The notes under the pieces: model-generated
The model's database searches: none
The model's input: the letters and a program-made list of their open reading frames with translations, nothing else
Told to the model about the DNA's origin: nothing
Shown here: piece after piece, positions 10,764 to 22,408 of the stretch
How the letters are laid out: the number at the start of each line of letters is the position of its first letter
How positions within the stretch are numbered: the first letter of the stretch is position 1
Position numbers and translations under genes: made by a program
Assembly: GCF_000002235.5 (NCBI RefSeq)
Contig: NW_022145609.1
Location: 27,482,153-27,546,152 of the forward strand
DNA length: 64,000 nt
DNA from: Strongylocentrotus purpuratus
Taxonomy: Eukaryota > Echinodermata > Echinoidea > Camarodonta > Strongylocentrotidae
Direction of reading: 5' to 3'

Positions 10764-10959
10764 GACGATCGTAAAGTTGGAACAAAGAGCTATTTTGAAG
10801 TAAGAAATGGTGAGGGAAATACGTCACAACTACTTTTAAAAAAAAATCTACTAAAGGCACCTTTAATAGCCTTGCGCATCACCTATTGGCGGAAATCACC
10901 CAACGACGATGGAAAACGCCATAAAAACCAACACCAACACCAACAACAATAACCTATTG

Positions 10960-11315
10960 TATTGTGCGAACATGACAATGGCGTATTACGTAACCCGGAC
11001 GTGATTTCTACGGGTGTACAATATGGTATTAAGCCATTTCGTAAATACTATCTGCGCATGGGCAGATGGAGGTCATTTCTGATAAAAGTTGTAAAACCCA
11101 GCGAGATGAAAAGGTGCTCATGTTTATGTAATCATTATTCATGTGGTGCACCTGCGGTACATTCTATGATACAAGAGGGCAAACAAAAGCTGTTCATGAA
11201 GCACATACATGACTTTGGCATTGATTAATCTAAAATACACAAAGTGGGACTTCTCCATGAGTAAAAGATCTGTGGATATTTGGGGTCATTTGATCCAGGT
11301 GCTATTTCGCGATGG
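10960..11315 (+). repeat. Dispersed repeat, copy A of inverted pair
   Basis: Matches the reverse complement of 16300-16530, with anchors such as TTCATGAAGCAC, CACAAAGTGGGAC and GATCTGTGGATATTTGG, and also of about 17395-17450 (ATCTGCCCATGCGCAG). Similarity is roughly 75-80 percent by eye. Substitutions do not look codon-biased, so a non-coding repeat is more likely than a gene. Confidence 0.65.
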
Positions 11316-11624
11316 TGTGGGAAGAAAATAAAGAAAAGGGATAAGTTTGAAAAACACAAAGAACAAACGATTGGCAAGGAAGACAAATTGAGAGCAAGGA
11401 AGATGTGGCGAAAGCCCAAACGGAAATGTACTGAAGAAGGATGAAGGTAACTGAAAGAAGGAGAGAAAGAAAAGAAAAGTGGTGAATTGAAAGAAAGGAA
11501 TATTATCGGAAATATATGATATAAGAAAGAAATTATAAGACAGAATGAATGGAGAAGAAGAAGGTGAAAATAGAGTAGCAGATGAAGATATTTAAATGGA
11601 GCCCCGATCATTCATCTCATCACG
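11316..11624. other. Purine-rich non-coding stretch
   Basis: A/G-rich on the top strand. The minus-strand 128-codon open frame is Ser/Phe/Leu-rich and reflects base composition. Confidence 0.4.
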
Positions 11625-11934
11625 TTAACGTATGATAAGCTTGAGATTCATTAACTTTCCGTGAATTAAAGAAATCAACACCATATATCGAGTTAAGACC
11701 TATTTGCTTTGGAAAATGATAACTCCAACTATCTGAATCTTTGTCTTATGTAGCTCATTCTAGCTGCCTCACACATCATTAACGTATCAAAAACTTGAGA
11801 TCGATTAACCCTTGGTTCATGAAGGAAAACAAAATCAACACCATATCTCGAGTTAACACCTATTTGCTTTGGAAAATAAATACTCTAACTATCTGAATCT
11901 TTGCCTTATGTAGCCTATTCTGTCTCACACATCA
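11625..11934. repeat. Tandem duplication, 154-bp period
   Basis: Two adjacent copies start with TTAACGTAT at 11625 and 11779. They share AAATCAACACCATAT, CGAGTTAA, CCTATTTGCTTTGGAAAAT and ACTATCTGAATCTTTG. Both carry scattered substitutions, so the duplication is not recent. Confidence 0.9.
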
Positions 11935-13188
11935 GCACGGTCACGACCAATGACCATCTTGTCATCTCCATCTTCGGTCATGATCGATGCCCATAGCTGA
12001 GAATAGAGGCACGACCTATGAAAAGCTTCAAGATTAGCAAATAGAACAGCCGAGATGGCCTATATGTGTTGGAATAAACAGATGAGATGAATCTATTTTT
12101 GTAATTTTATTAGCTTTGGAGTAAAAGATCATGTGATGTGATTGACCGGCACTCGCTGGTCTTCTCGTGGTGCTTGAAACGTGTTTAAAACAGGTCAAAA
12201 GAAAGTCAATACTAGAATGGACGAAGAAAACGGTTAAACAAGCCCAAGTTGTATATGGGAATGGTGCTTTAAGTAAATAAAGAATTGACTGGGATGAGAT
12301 CGAGTTTATTCCCTAAATCATTTCGAAAATGGGGAATGGGTGTAGCATCGTATTTAGAGCAATATTTAGTCGACTTTCACCCCCAAAGCAGATAATACAT
12401 ATATATATATATATTAAAAAAGATAACCGCTGACTGAGACATCATAGAGACAGCACATAACTCAGAAATAAAGAAACACCCCACTCTTACCCATGTCCCA
12501 TGATTAAGAAAGATTATTTTTAACCTGCATCTGTGCAGGAAGACATACCATTCGAAGTGAAGAGTACTCAAATAGGAAAGAGGTTTTACAAACGGCTGAA
12601 GTACACAGTAAGAAGAATGGTTTAAACATAAATGGACCCGAAATGTCGTCATACCAATGCCAATTGCCCACAAGGCACCGTTTCCACTGCGTTATCGTCT
12701 GCGTTATTTATTTATCTGCGCTATTTATTCATCGAGCCTGTGAATTTGGCGGAGGCTCATAGGAATTATGAAAAGCATAGTTTGTACTGTTTATTTGCAG
12801 TCACCTTTTTAACAATGTCACTGGTGTTCGTGTGCGTCAATGACTGAAACAGGCATTGACGCAGCCTTAAGTCAGGCAGATGGCTCCTTGTGCTCAACGG
12901 GCTTATCACTTGTGCTCCTTTAAAGATGCGCAAACCTTCTCAAATGGTATTATTTGATACAGTGGTATAGAATTATACGTCACCCCTGATAGTTTTAGTT
13001 TTAGTATGAATTTATTACCAAATCACTAACATGTACATGACAATCACAAAATGTGTTAGTATGTCTAGGTTGCCGCATTGGTTGCACTGTTCATCTTGCG
13101 ACCATCTATAATGTACAATGTCATCCTCACGTGACGCATCAGAAAAAACGCACCGTCAATGGCGCAATCCTGCGTCAGCAAACAGGCA
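11935..13188. other. Non-coding stretch; TGACG-rich segment at its end
   Basis: An (AT)n tract of about 14 bases lies near 12398-12411. The segment 12655-12925 contains TGCGTCAATG and ATTGACGCAG and aligns loosely with 25665-25910, suggesting an old repeat copy. No exon is supported. Confidence 0.4.
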
Positions 13189-13268
13189 TTAACCTGTAGA
13201 CTACTGAATTCTCTCATTCCCATAGGCTTTGCACAGGGACCACTCTGTTAGAGTAGTCAATGGGTTAA
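13189..13268. mobile_element. Short TTAA-bounded hairpin element
   Basis: About 80 bp bounded by TTAACC at the left and GGTTAA at the right. Inverted arms TTAACCTGTAGACTACT and AGTAGTCAATGGGTTAA differ at three positions. The size and ends suggest a very small MITE or a remnant of one. Confidence 0.5.
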
Positions 13269-14359
13269 GGCGTAATTTTTATGATTTTGAAGTCGACCAT
13301 TTTTAAGAAGTCGAAAACACCAAATACCTTCACAAAACATATACTTCATTGGTATGATCGTATGAAGACCACAGTGGCAGAATCGCCATCCCGAGGCCGA
13401 CAATGAGTGACGGGATGATCACGGGCTCCTTCTTCAGCATCGATGACGTATAGAAAGTCCTGGCAAAAAACGAATTTCGTTTGCACACGAGGCGTTATTT
13501 CGATTGCGTCAATGCCTGCGCTAACTGAGCGAGTGAATGGAATGAGCTTAACCCCAGTAACTTAATACAATGTTTGCACTTTTTAATTTACATTTACATT
13601 TTCGTTTGCACGATAAACAGATTTCCGTAAAACGAAAATAAAATAATGGCACGCGGACAACTAAATTATGAATGCAAAGCGAGGACGATTTGGATAGGCA
13701 TATTCATGTTCCTCTTGTAATTATGCTTGAAAAAGCGTGAAAGTTTGTGTTACCGTCGGAACAAGGAACACGGAAAATCAACTGGCTGCAATCATAAGAA
13801 ACGTGGTGCATTTAAATTACCGCAATGCTTTATTCCTTTCGGTTGTGTCGCCGGTTAATGAAATCATGTCCATTAATGCGGAACGCTAAGAGTAGCTAAA
13901 GACATTCGAGCTCATTGTGCGATTTTCTTCAAGCTCTGTTACACTTAGCGGTTATGGTGGTAAGGGTAATTCGTTGTTATGTGACACAAATGAAAGGGAA
14001 CTGAGCGAGGAAAACATTATGATAGGATAAGAACAAAGAGGAGGAGATGATGGAAAGAAAAGAAAGAAGAACAGAAATGGGGAAAAGTTTGGTAAGAGCA
14101 GAAAAATATCAAAGGTGAATTAGTAAATGGAGGAATGGAAGTTATGAAATGAAAACATGCACCTAAAAATGAAAGGTTCTATATCAATATGTATAATGAT
14201 ATTTTATGTCAACATTCATGGAAAGGGAAGGGAAGGAGAGAGATGAGTATGTAGATTAGTAGATAAATGAAGTAAGAGAGAGAAAGCCATTCGGAAGAGA
14301 GACATACAGAGAGACATACAAATGATGAGAGGTATACAAGAAGAAAAGAGATGATAAAA
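13269..14359. other. Single-copy-looking non-coding DNA
   Basis: Includes a mixed-composition part (13380-13960) with no open frame and then a purine-rich part. Nothing recognised. Confidence 0.4.
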
Positions 14360-14419
14360 TAAGAGAGAGAGAGAGAAAGAGAGACAGAGAAAGAAAGAGA
14401 GAAGGAGAGAAAGCGAGGG

Positions 14420-14451
<32 letters not shown>

Positions 14452-14453
14452 AG
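14360..14453. repeat. (GA)n microsatellite
   Basis: Interrupted GA tract on the top strand. Overlapping Ser-Leu frames on the minus strand are artefacts. Confidence 0.95.
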
Positions 14454-14459
14454 GTGAAT

Positions 14460-14912
14460 CAACAGCCTTTTCACACACAGCTAAAATTCTATAAACATGA
14501 CTAGTATAAACGTGTTTCGAACGTGTTTAAACTAATCACGAGTCTTTCACACACAGAAATTTCGTTGCGATCATTAATAGTTTCGTGATTAACTACTGCT
14601 CGGAAAATGCGCAGTAGTGCCATTGCGCATTGAAGGTCATGTCATGTCAATCAAAGCGCACGCTCCATCCAGTTTAAACACGTTTAAACACGAATTTCCT
14701 TTCACACACAAAATGTCAAGCTCTCTAGATACGAACTTCGTATCTGCAGCCTGCTTTTAGGGGCGTATGGATCGCGACTTCGTATCTATCCCAACATCGT
14801 ATAAACGATGTTCACACTGGGAAATTTTGTCTATAAACATGTTTAAAACTGTTGAGTGATTCTAATCATCTCTAGATACGATGAATTTTAGCTGTGTGTG
14901 AAAAGGCTGCAA
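14460..14912. mobile_element. 447-bp MITE with perfect 27-bp inverted ends
   Basis: The terminal inverted repeats at 14463-14489 and 14883-14909 are identical over 27 bp (outer part CAGCCTTTTCACACACAGCT). A 3-bp direct repeat, CAA, flanks both ends (14460-14462, 14910-14912). The motif TTTCACACACA recurs twice inside, near 14546 and 14700, in the orientation of the left end. GTTTAAAC-containing segments form further internal inverted pairs. There is no open frame, so it is non-autonomous. A 3-bp duplication is seen in PIF/Harbinger elements, but the TIR start is not diagnostic. Confidence 0.9.
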
Positions 14913-15667
14913 GATGCGGAGATGCTATTCTCAGACGCCCTCGGCTTGACTAACTGACGGTAAAGTTTCCTGATCGGAGGAAGCATCCGGAAATTTGAAT
15001 TTGATGGCTCTCTCGGGAGAAAAAGACAGAAACACATTTTCAAAATATCATGTGCACATAATAGTTTATTCATTCCTGACATCCCGACTATAATGACATG
15101 TTAACCCGCCATTTTATCTGTTCAAAAGAATCGGCCCTCATCTTGAAACAGTTTGAGAGCAACGCGTGACTGTCGAGATGTCTACTTTCATGAACTTTTG
15201 ATTTTGAAAAAGTTAAGTTTTGGGTATGAGAAGCGAAACTTGGACGCAACCCTTGTTTCAAATCTGGTTTAGCATTTCCTTGTTACGTTGCCTTTTGTGG
15301 TGCCATGTTATAACGTGTAATTTATTTGCGAGACAGCGAACATCGAAACGCGACCTTTCATTGATGTAGCTTATAGTCATACCAATTTCCCCCTTTCACC
15401 ATAGGAAGCACATATTTAGAATGATCTGGGGACCGTCTGGATAGAAGTGAAACAATTGAAGTCGAGATGAATATTATGCATTTTTCTAGTGAATTGCGTT
15501 TAGAATGAAATACGAGAGAAAAATGAAGGAATTAAAAAAAAAATCTCCTATTCTATACATGTGTAGAAATTGAATTTGCTAAAACGTAGCCAGATTCTTG
15601 GAAATGGAAATGTAATATCGCATTTTGGAAATTATTTTCGCATTATATTAGCTTGAGGTTACTTAAA
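14913..15667. other. AT-rich non-coding DNA
   Basis: No supported exon, tandem repeat or inverted ends. Confidence 0.4.
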
Positions 15668-15696
15668 AAGAAAGAAAGAAAGTAGAGAGAGAGAGA

Positions 15697-15737
<41 letters not shown>

Positions 15738-15747
15738 GGAGAGGGGG
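15668..15747. repeat. (GA)n / poly-G tract
   Basis: GA tract running into a G run and GAGAGGGGG. Simple sequence. Confidence 0.95.
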
Positions 15748-15892
15748 AAGTTTAGACTTATTTCTATTTGAGACATATTCTATTTGAAGATTTAAAACTT
15801 CAAAATTCTTTTTATTGGAACTAAATATGGTCAATAGGGGCATGATAATGATAGTTTGGACAACTGACCCATAAGGGAATAATAGTTTAATA

Positions 15893-16208
15893 ATTTGGAT
15901 TTATATAGCGCCTCATACAGTATGTTGTCTCTAAGCGCTTTACAAATATTATATATTATCCCGGTCATCGGATTCATTTACGCACAATGTACACCATCTC
16001 CGCTACCTGCGGAGTATTCCTACCATAATGGTCACCGTGAGGGCATAGGCAATTACTAACATAAATGTTTTCGTCATCATACCGGCCCCTTGTCTCTCTT
16101 GAGAATTGAATGGTAAATGTAGATTCATTCCTCGCCATGTCGGGTATCGAATCACGACTTTTGAGTTTCGAGTCAAATGCTTAAACCACTCGACTACGAC
16201 ACTTTTTC
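15893..16208 (-). mobile_element. tRNA-derived SINE
   Basis: On the minus strand the head begins GTGTCGTAGTCGAGTGGTTT (A-box-like) and continues to GTGATTCGATACCCGACA (B-box-like), about 16140-16208. The body contains CCTCACGGTGACCAT and CGATGACCGGG, and the tail near 15900-15940 has AAGCGCTTAGAGACA and ends AGGCGCTATATAAAT. It matches 405-700 along its length and is the best-preserved copy of this subfamily here. Confidence 0.8.
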
Positions 16209-16239
16209 AAGGGACGATGATAGTACAGTAGGATAGAGG

Positions 16240-16530
16240 GGAAAAAACGTGGTGTTACATGAATGTTTATCAAGGAGGAGGCCACTTCATGTGATGGTTC
16301 CAGCATTCTTAGTAGGTCCATGGTTCAAGCCAACAAACCATCTCGGAGATAGCACTTGTACACGTCACCTCCAAATATCCACAGATCATAATATACACAT
16401 GGACAGGTCCCACTTTGTGCCTTTTGAAATACTTGTAAATTATGTAATCACTGCCAAAGCGATGGAGGTGCTTCATGAATTCGTTTTGTTTGTCCTCTTG
16501 AATAGAACACTTCCACCTGCACATCATTTT
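16240..16530 (-). repeat. Dispersed repeat, copy B part 1
   Basis: Reverse complement of the 11.15-11.31 kb part of copy A, sharing TTCATGAAGCAC, CACAAAGTGGGAC and ATCTGTGGATATTTGG. The matching upstream part is displaced to about 17395-17450, so about 870 bp have been inserted here or lost from copy A. Confidence 0.65.
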
Positions 16531-17394
16531 TTTTTTAAATCTCCTATCTCCTATTCAAACAATAAATTAATTTCACAAACAATTTAGCAAAACAAGGTAA
16601 CATCAATAATACACATAAGATTTGTTCAAATATAACTAGGCAAATTTGCAGGAAATGTCATGTTTCATACTTTATAATCTTTTTTTAATTTTTTTTTATT
16701 CTTCTCTTAAATAAATAATGAATCAAATTCAAATCTATATTATCATACCCGAATAATCATTTTATAAAAAGACCAAAAAGCAATCGTCATAATTCAATCG
16801 ATTTAGGTTTGCGAATTCATTTTGTCAAAACTCAATGAGTAAAAAATAACAATTATCTCTATTTCAAGATTGAAAGCATGTAAAGGTAAGTCTTTACTAA
16901 AAGAAGTTTTCGTTTGTGTAACATTAAATAAAAGCATGAACAACATCTTCAGTTTCTTTGCTAGAAGACCCACCAGCGCATCATTATGAATAATGGTTAC
17001 ATGACTTTCATGAAGAGGCAGTCGTCTCGTTAAACATAAACATGAAATCTGGTAAATATAGTAAATAAATTCTCACAGAATCCGACGAAACTTTCACTGA
17101 ATGTTCAAAATTTCAAATAAACGACATATGCCAAGCAATTTTGGTAGAAAATGTATTGTGGCTGAGAAATGAGCATAGAAAGATAAGGAAATCCGTATAC
17201 GTATCCGGCCCGACACAGATCGGAGTTGTGGTTAAAATCGAAAATGATGCCAAGTAAATTTGTGTGCGTTTTTTTTTATTTCACTGATTCAAACAACCAT
17301 TCTACTGCAGGATTAACAATCCAAAATAAATCATAGCAATTTTCTCTCCAAATACGATTCCCATACCAAAGTTTAAGATTAGCTTTAAGTTTTA
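16531..17394. other. AT-rich segment splitting the two halves of copy B
   Basis: AT-rich, no open frame, no obvious inverted ends at the junctions. Confidence 0.35.
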
Positions 17395-17450
17395 CAATTT
17401 TGTACAAAAGACCTCTATCTGCCCATGCGCAGAAAGTATCTCAGAAGTGG
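17395..17450 (-). repeat. Dispersed repeat, copy B part 2
   Basis: ACCTCTATCTGCCCATGCGC and the following AGAAAGTATCTCAGAAGTGGCT match the reverse complement of about 11030-11080 in copy A. Confidence 0.5.
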
Positions 17451-17723
17451 CTAATTAAACATGATCCAGTCATGTGATGCAGATATTTTCAATTAAAACA
17501 ATTTTGTGTCCTACATTTGACCTTATATTATGAAATAACAAGAGGGCGTAACATGAATACCTTCTGATAATGAATAATTTCCTTGGTATTTCATTTTAAA
17601 CAAGGAGGATACCCCCTTCAACACTTTCGTCAAATCTTGAGGGATTCGTGCTGTTTTACGAATATTCACGCCGTTGTCTTTTTTAAAGATTTTATGTATT
17701 CGATATCCACAAATTTGTCAAAA

Positions 17724-17945
17724 AATGATGATGATGATGATGATGACAATAATGATGATGACGATAATGATGATGACGATAATGATGATTATGATAATGG
17801 TGATGACGATAATGATGATAATGATGATGATGATAATGATGATGACGACGATATTGATGATGACGATAATGATGATGACGATAATGATGATTTATGATAA
17901 CGGTGATGACGATAATGATGATTATGATAACGGTGATGACGATGG
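17724..17945. repeat. (GAT)n microsatellite
   Basis: GATGATGATGACGATAATG-type trinucleotide array about 220 bases long. Asp-rich and Met-rich frames across it are by-products. Confidence 0.95.
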
Positions 17946-18779
17946 TATGAAGATGGTATGAAAGTATGGCTCGAAAGCTGAAAAATATAATCTAACTGTG
18001 GGCATGTTTGGCCTTACAGCCCCCACCGCCGCCCCCCTAATTCATTATCTTCTGTTGCCGCCCCATTCTTCAAGTTAATTATTTGCATGTACATGTAATT
18101 GCCACCAAGGTTTGAGTGTGTTACTGGAAGGTTAAGGTTTAATTTGCCCGATTCAGCTTGCATGGTCAAATGCAATTACCAGACGGTCGGTTTGGCGCCA
18201 AATCATGTTCGAATATCCTTGTGATTGCGTAACCCTATACCCCCTTTCCTCAATGACAATTGTAACTCAAGGGTGATCTCGTATTTCACTACTTAGGATT
18301 GGCCGGTTGATTGTTTGTGAAAGATGGAAATGAAAAATTACCGAAATGCTTGAGAAAACGTCCTCGACCATGTTGTTCGAAATTAATCTCGATTGCGTTT
18401 GTTTTGGAAGACATTTATTTTGGTTGGTATGGTTAGCTTTAAAAAGCGGTTAAGGAAATCTAATTTTGACTGTTAGGTCTCCCGTGTATAATTCGGTATG
18501 TGTACAACTGACTGAAAAATACACTAAGGATGGCAATGTTGATGCTGATAACGATGATGATTGTGTGATTATTACGAACATATATCATTTTTTATATCTG
18601 ATAAAATGCTGAAATATATAACGATGATATATCTAAAAATACGAAATGTCAATAATATTAAGCTGAAAATATATCTTCTTTTTCCACGCAGATATGAGCA
18701 TAGAAAAGACTTGGTTTTCAAGGAGAGTTCTAATTTCTGGCGAGCAGATTTATCGAACACCCCCACCGTAAAATGATCA
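17946..18779. other. Non-coding stretch
   Basis: No exon or repeat boundary recognised. Confidence 0.4.
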
Positions 18780-19241
18780 AAATTAGAGACCTAAGACCGA
18801 AATAAATGACATCTGAAAGGTGTCTTGAGCGAACATAGTTAGTAACTTTTAATTCAAGCACTACTATGCCAAAGTATATTCTAGAATAGAGTGGAATGGA
18901 ATACCAGTCGCCGATTCCTTTCTTTTTTTTCATTTTCTCTTCCTTCCTTCCCTTTTTGTTTAACCCTCACCATATATTCAGTATAAATGTATCGTTTCAT
19001 ATAAATCTTTAATCGTGAAATTGAGCCATGAGGTTGGACGCTAAATAGCACTCTGCCAAAACTTTTACTTTTCAGATTGTATTCGACAATATGTATGTAT
19101 ATAAGTACCGTTAATCAATGCAATCTATGTTTAATCCAAAATATCAATGTACAATGTATCCAGTTTTGTTAAGAATGATTTGTACATATGTATTTGATTT
19201 GAGAGAAAACAATAAAGAGTATCTTTAAAAAAAAAAAAAAA
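18780..19241 (+). mobile_element. Possible 5'-truncated LINE 3' end with poly-A
   Basis: Around 18863-18912 one frame reads YYAKVYSRIEWNGIPVADSF. It resembles the WNxxP motif near the C-terminus of some non-LTR reverse transcriptase ORFs. About 300 bp of AT-rich sequence follow, then AATAAAGAG at 19211 and an A run at 19227-19241. The combination suggests a retroposed 3' end. No target duplication was found, and a processed pseudogene is an alternative. Confidence 0.4.
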
Positions 19242-19342
19242 GTCTCACAATTCAATTCAATTCTTTTTCAATATAAGGCATGTCTTGCTTCATTCTGCCA
19301 AGGAATAATAATTCCAACCATTACAAAACAGCAACAGCAACA

Positions 19343-19590
19343 TCAACAACCAGGCGCGGATCCAGGATTTCTTAGGGGAGGGGGCCCAACTTTTTTTTTT
19401 TTTTCCTCAAAAAAAAAATTTCAATTTGCACCCCCCCCCCCCCTTGAGCGCCAGGGGGGGGGGGGGGCCCAACCCCCCAAAAAGGTAAAAATCACGTGAT
19501 TTTACATGATTTTTTTCTCAAGGGGGGGGGGGGGCCCGGGCCCCCCGGCCCCCCCCCCCCCCCCCCCCTGGATCCGCCACTGTCAACAAC
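19343..19590. mobile_element. hAT-like MITE with 8-bp target duplication
   Basis: The element at 19351-19582 (232 bp) starts CAGGCGCGGATCCAG and ends CTGGATCCGCCACTG, inverted ends matching at 13 of 15 positions. TCAACAAC directly flanks it at 19343-19350 and 19583-19590. An 8-bp duplication with CAG...CTG ends is the hAT signature. The interior is almost entirely poly-A, T, C and G runs, including GGCCCGGGCC-like palindromic G/C blocks, with no open frame. Confidence 0.9.
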
Positions 19591-20591
19591 ACCAATATCA
19601 ACACCAAACAACAATAACTTTGAAGACTAAAATTTGCCGTTTTAGGTCATTGAGCCCGGGACGAGAACGTTCGGGAAGAGCTTGAGAGAGCGATAGAGGG
19701 CTTGTCGAATGTCAACTCGCAAGTTAAACATATTGGCGGGATGCTGGCTGCTAATTGGATGAATCCAGGTCGTGAACCTTAACGCTAAGCAGACGTCAAG
19801 ATGTCTGCGCTGGAAATGTCCAGTTTGCTGATGAATAATTGGGCTAATTAAACCCAAAACAAGGTGTATGAACGTGACTTGACGACGGACGACATCATGC
19901 AATAGAACAACAAAACAACATTATGTTAATCGAGTATAATTAACGAGGAGGCGTATTGGCATGGTTGAAGAGGGGTATGGGGCTGGGTCGGCTTAACACC
20001 TTGTCTTGAGAGGGAACCCATGGTGCCAGCTTCTTAAGCTCAGGGATTAAGATGGGTAATGGTGATGCTGAGTGAATGGTAGTTATAAGAAGGAGGTAGG
20101 ATTGTCTAGGCTCCTTGGTTATTAAAGGCATCGTTTAGCAATGTTAAATCTGAGATGCATGGCCCTACGTGTTATCAATGTCTGTGATATGGTGTAATAT
20201 TGAAGCTCTAACAAAATGCGCTTCAAACTGATCATGAAGTGCCTCAAAAAAAAAGAAAAATCTTTGAGTGACCGGTTTTACCATACTCATTTTCCAATAG
20301 ACTGTAGTGTTATAAAAGCCGCTAGGAAAACGAATTTTTAAATTTCGATTTCCAATCATAAATATCTTGATAATCAGACAGGCGATCGGCTTGTAAAAGT
20401 CATGGGGTTCCTGACTGACCTAAATGTTTATAATTATGATTGCAGCAAGAGCTAATTCCAGGGTTTTGTTTCAGAATTTGAGACAATGTTACCAAGTCAC
20501 TTTAAGGAGTTATGAGGGCAACCACGAATCTCATGAAGTTCAAAACTTCCCGATATGTCAGTGTATTTGATGTCAACCTGTAATAGTGAAA
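19591..20591. other. Mixed-composition non-coding stretch
   Basis: Short minus-strand open frames at 19642-20359 lack splice or domain support. Nothing else seen. Confidence 0.35.
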
Positions 20592-20700
20592 AGGCGCGAT
20601 GGTCCAGTGGTAGAGCAGTGGTCTCGTAATCGGGAGGTCCCAGATTCGAAACAAAATCCATGCGGCATTTATCTTAAATTATCAAGTTCCTCCTATATGA
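20592..20700 (+). mobile_element. tRNA-like SINE head
   Basis: TGGTCCAGTGG at 20600-20610 is a full match to the Pol III A-box consensus, and GATTCGAAAC near 20643 approximates the B box. The interval would fold as a D arm and anticodon arm with CGT as anticodon, but the 3' sequence does not pair with GGCGCGA as an acceptor stem, so it is not a functional tRNA gene. The following GCGGCATTTATC resembles the post-head part of other SINEs here. Confidence 0.65.
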
Positions 20701-20790
20701 CTTAATTTAATAGATCTGCTCAATGCTTGCTTATCTAAATGCATTTTTTTTAGGGTAAAACTACTTTTTCAAAACAGTCACTTGATGTCT

Positions 20791-21120
20791 CAATTCAAAC
20801 GCAAATTACCACTTTAACTTTGTCAAAGTAAGGAGAATTTCAAGGAGGCTTTAGAAAAGCAGATATCTAATAAGTTTATAAGGAGCATATATAAGAAATA
20901 ATATCTTTATAGACAGAAATGGACACACTTAGATTTCAATTCGAAATTTGTAATACAATTCAAACGCAAATTACCACTTTAAACTTTTTCAAAATAAAGA
21001 GAATTTCAAGGAGGCTTTAGAAAAGCAGGTATCTAAATATTTGAGGAGCATATATACGAAATAATATATTTATAGACAGAAATGGACACAATTAGATTCC
21101 AATTCGAAATGTGTAATAAA
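20791..21120. repeat. Tandem duplication, 165-bp period
   Basis: CAATTCAAACGCAAATTACC begins both copies (20791, 20956). They also share GAGAATTTCAAGGAGGCTTT, GGAGCATATATA and TTATAGACAGAAATGGACAC. Identity is about 90 percent, with small indels. Confidence 0.9.
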
Positions 21121-22408
21121 TATACGATGGGATATGGAGGAAGACAGGAGAGGTATACAGGAACAGACAAGATTAAAGAACAGCGCCACTAAATAATCAA
21201 CATTAAAATTGCAAGAATTACATTTTTAAAAATGTTACCTCAGTATTAAAGGTGTCATGCTTTTACCATAATAGGGTTCCCTACTAATCATGTCAATTTG
21301 TTTCATTCTCTTTAAAGTTTATGTTATCTCATCTGTAATTGGCCCTCTAGATTTTAGCTGAGGGATGTGTCCACAGGTAACCTTTATTTTGAATACGGGG
21401 AATAAATCATTTTTCACAGTCTATCCTTAATAATAAGTAATTGTTGGTAGAAAACAACACAAATTTCCCCTCTGAAACCTGATCGTGGTGAAGACGAAAA
21501 AGGGAAAGTTGTTTGGAGTAACAAGACATTGAACCATCCAGGTGACACCGGAAGTTCATCGCTGGCGGTCATTCACCTTTAGATAACGACACCCAACTCT
21601 GACCCACTTTGAGAGGGGTGACGTACGGAAATTGTCTTTTATCAGTGACGTATCGAGAGGGGAGGGGGGGGGGGGGGGGGTTCTATACCGAGCCTGTGCC
21701 CCGGTTTCTCTTTCACAGATGGGTGCCCTTAGAAAATATTGAAATTCCTCTTATTTCTTTTATAAACTTCTAGGATAAGCACAATCAAAACAAACAAATT
21801 AAAAAGCAAAAACAAAAAACGAATTTGCCATTATTTGTTAGCATTAAACAACACCGAGAAAAAAAGCAAACCTTCTGAGGATAAAGGATAATTAAAGTGT
21901 TGTCAGTTTCTTTTAAAGCCAAACCAGGCAACATAGTTTTCGTCACTACTGGCATTATCAAGTTCGGGGTAAATGTTGTCACTACTCATAATGCTTCTCT
22001 TTACATAATTGTGTGATAATAACGGATTTTAGTTCAAATCTTATGTTTTTAATTAAGATGGGAAAAATTAAAAGTGAAAGGGAAAACGAAAAGAGTTTAA
22101 TTTCTATATAATTTTATTTTTCACCTTGATAAGCTACGACTACACGGTTGAGATAAATTCCTTTACCGATATGGTGCATTCTATTTTTTCTAGGACCATC
22201 ACTTTTGAGCTAGGTGTTATTTATGTCAATTTTTCCCTTCTTGTTCATTGAATCTTTTCTTGTTTACCCTTTGGCTATTTATCATTATTTCCAAATCGTT
22301 ACATTCCGGAAGGTTTGGTAAGAAAAATGTTTATTTGGATTGCTGGTAATTTCCAGTTTCTTTGGATTTTCATTAAATTACGACAAATCATCTGCTAGAA
22401 TTTTTGTT
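21121..22408. other. AT-rich non-coding DNA
   Basis: Contains a poly-G run near 21661-21680. No supported gene. Confidence 0.4.

Noticed and set aside
16309..16527. Conserved peptide shared with the 11.2-kb frame
   Set aside because: The similarity is at DNA level over a dispersed repeat, with many non-synonymous differences and stops in one copy.
17583..17961. Asp-rich and Met-rich open frames
   Set aside because: Translation of a (GAT)n microsatellite; neither frame has unique flanks with exon features.
20592..20665. Functional tRNA gene with CGT anticodon
   Set aside because: Good A box, but the acceptor stem cannot close and the B box is imperfect. It fits a SINE head better.
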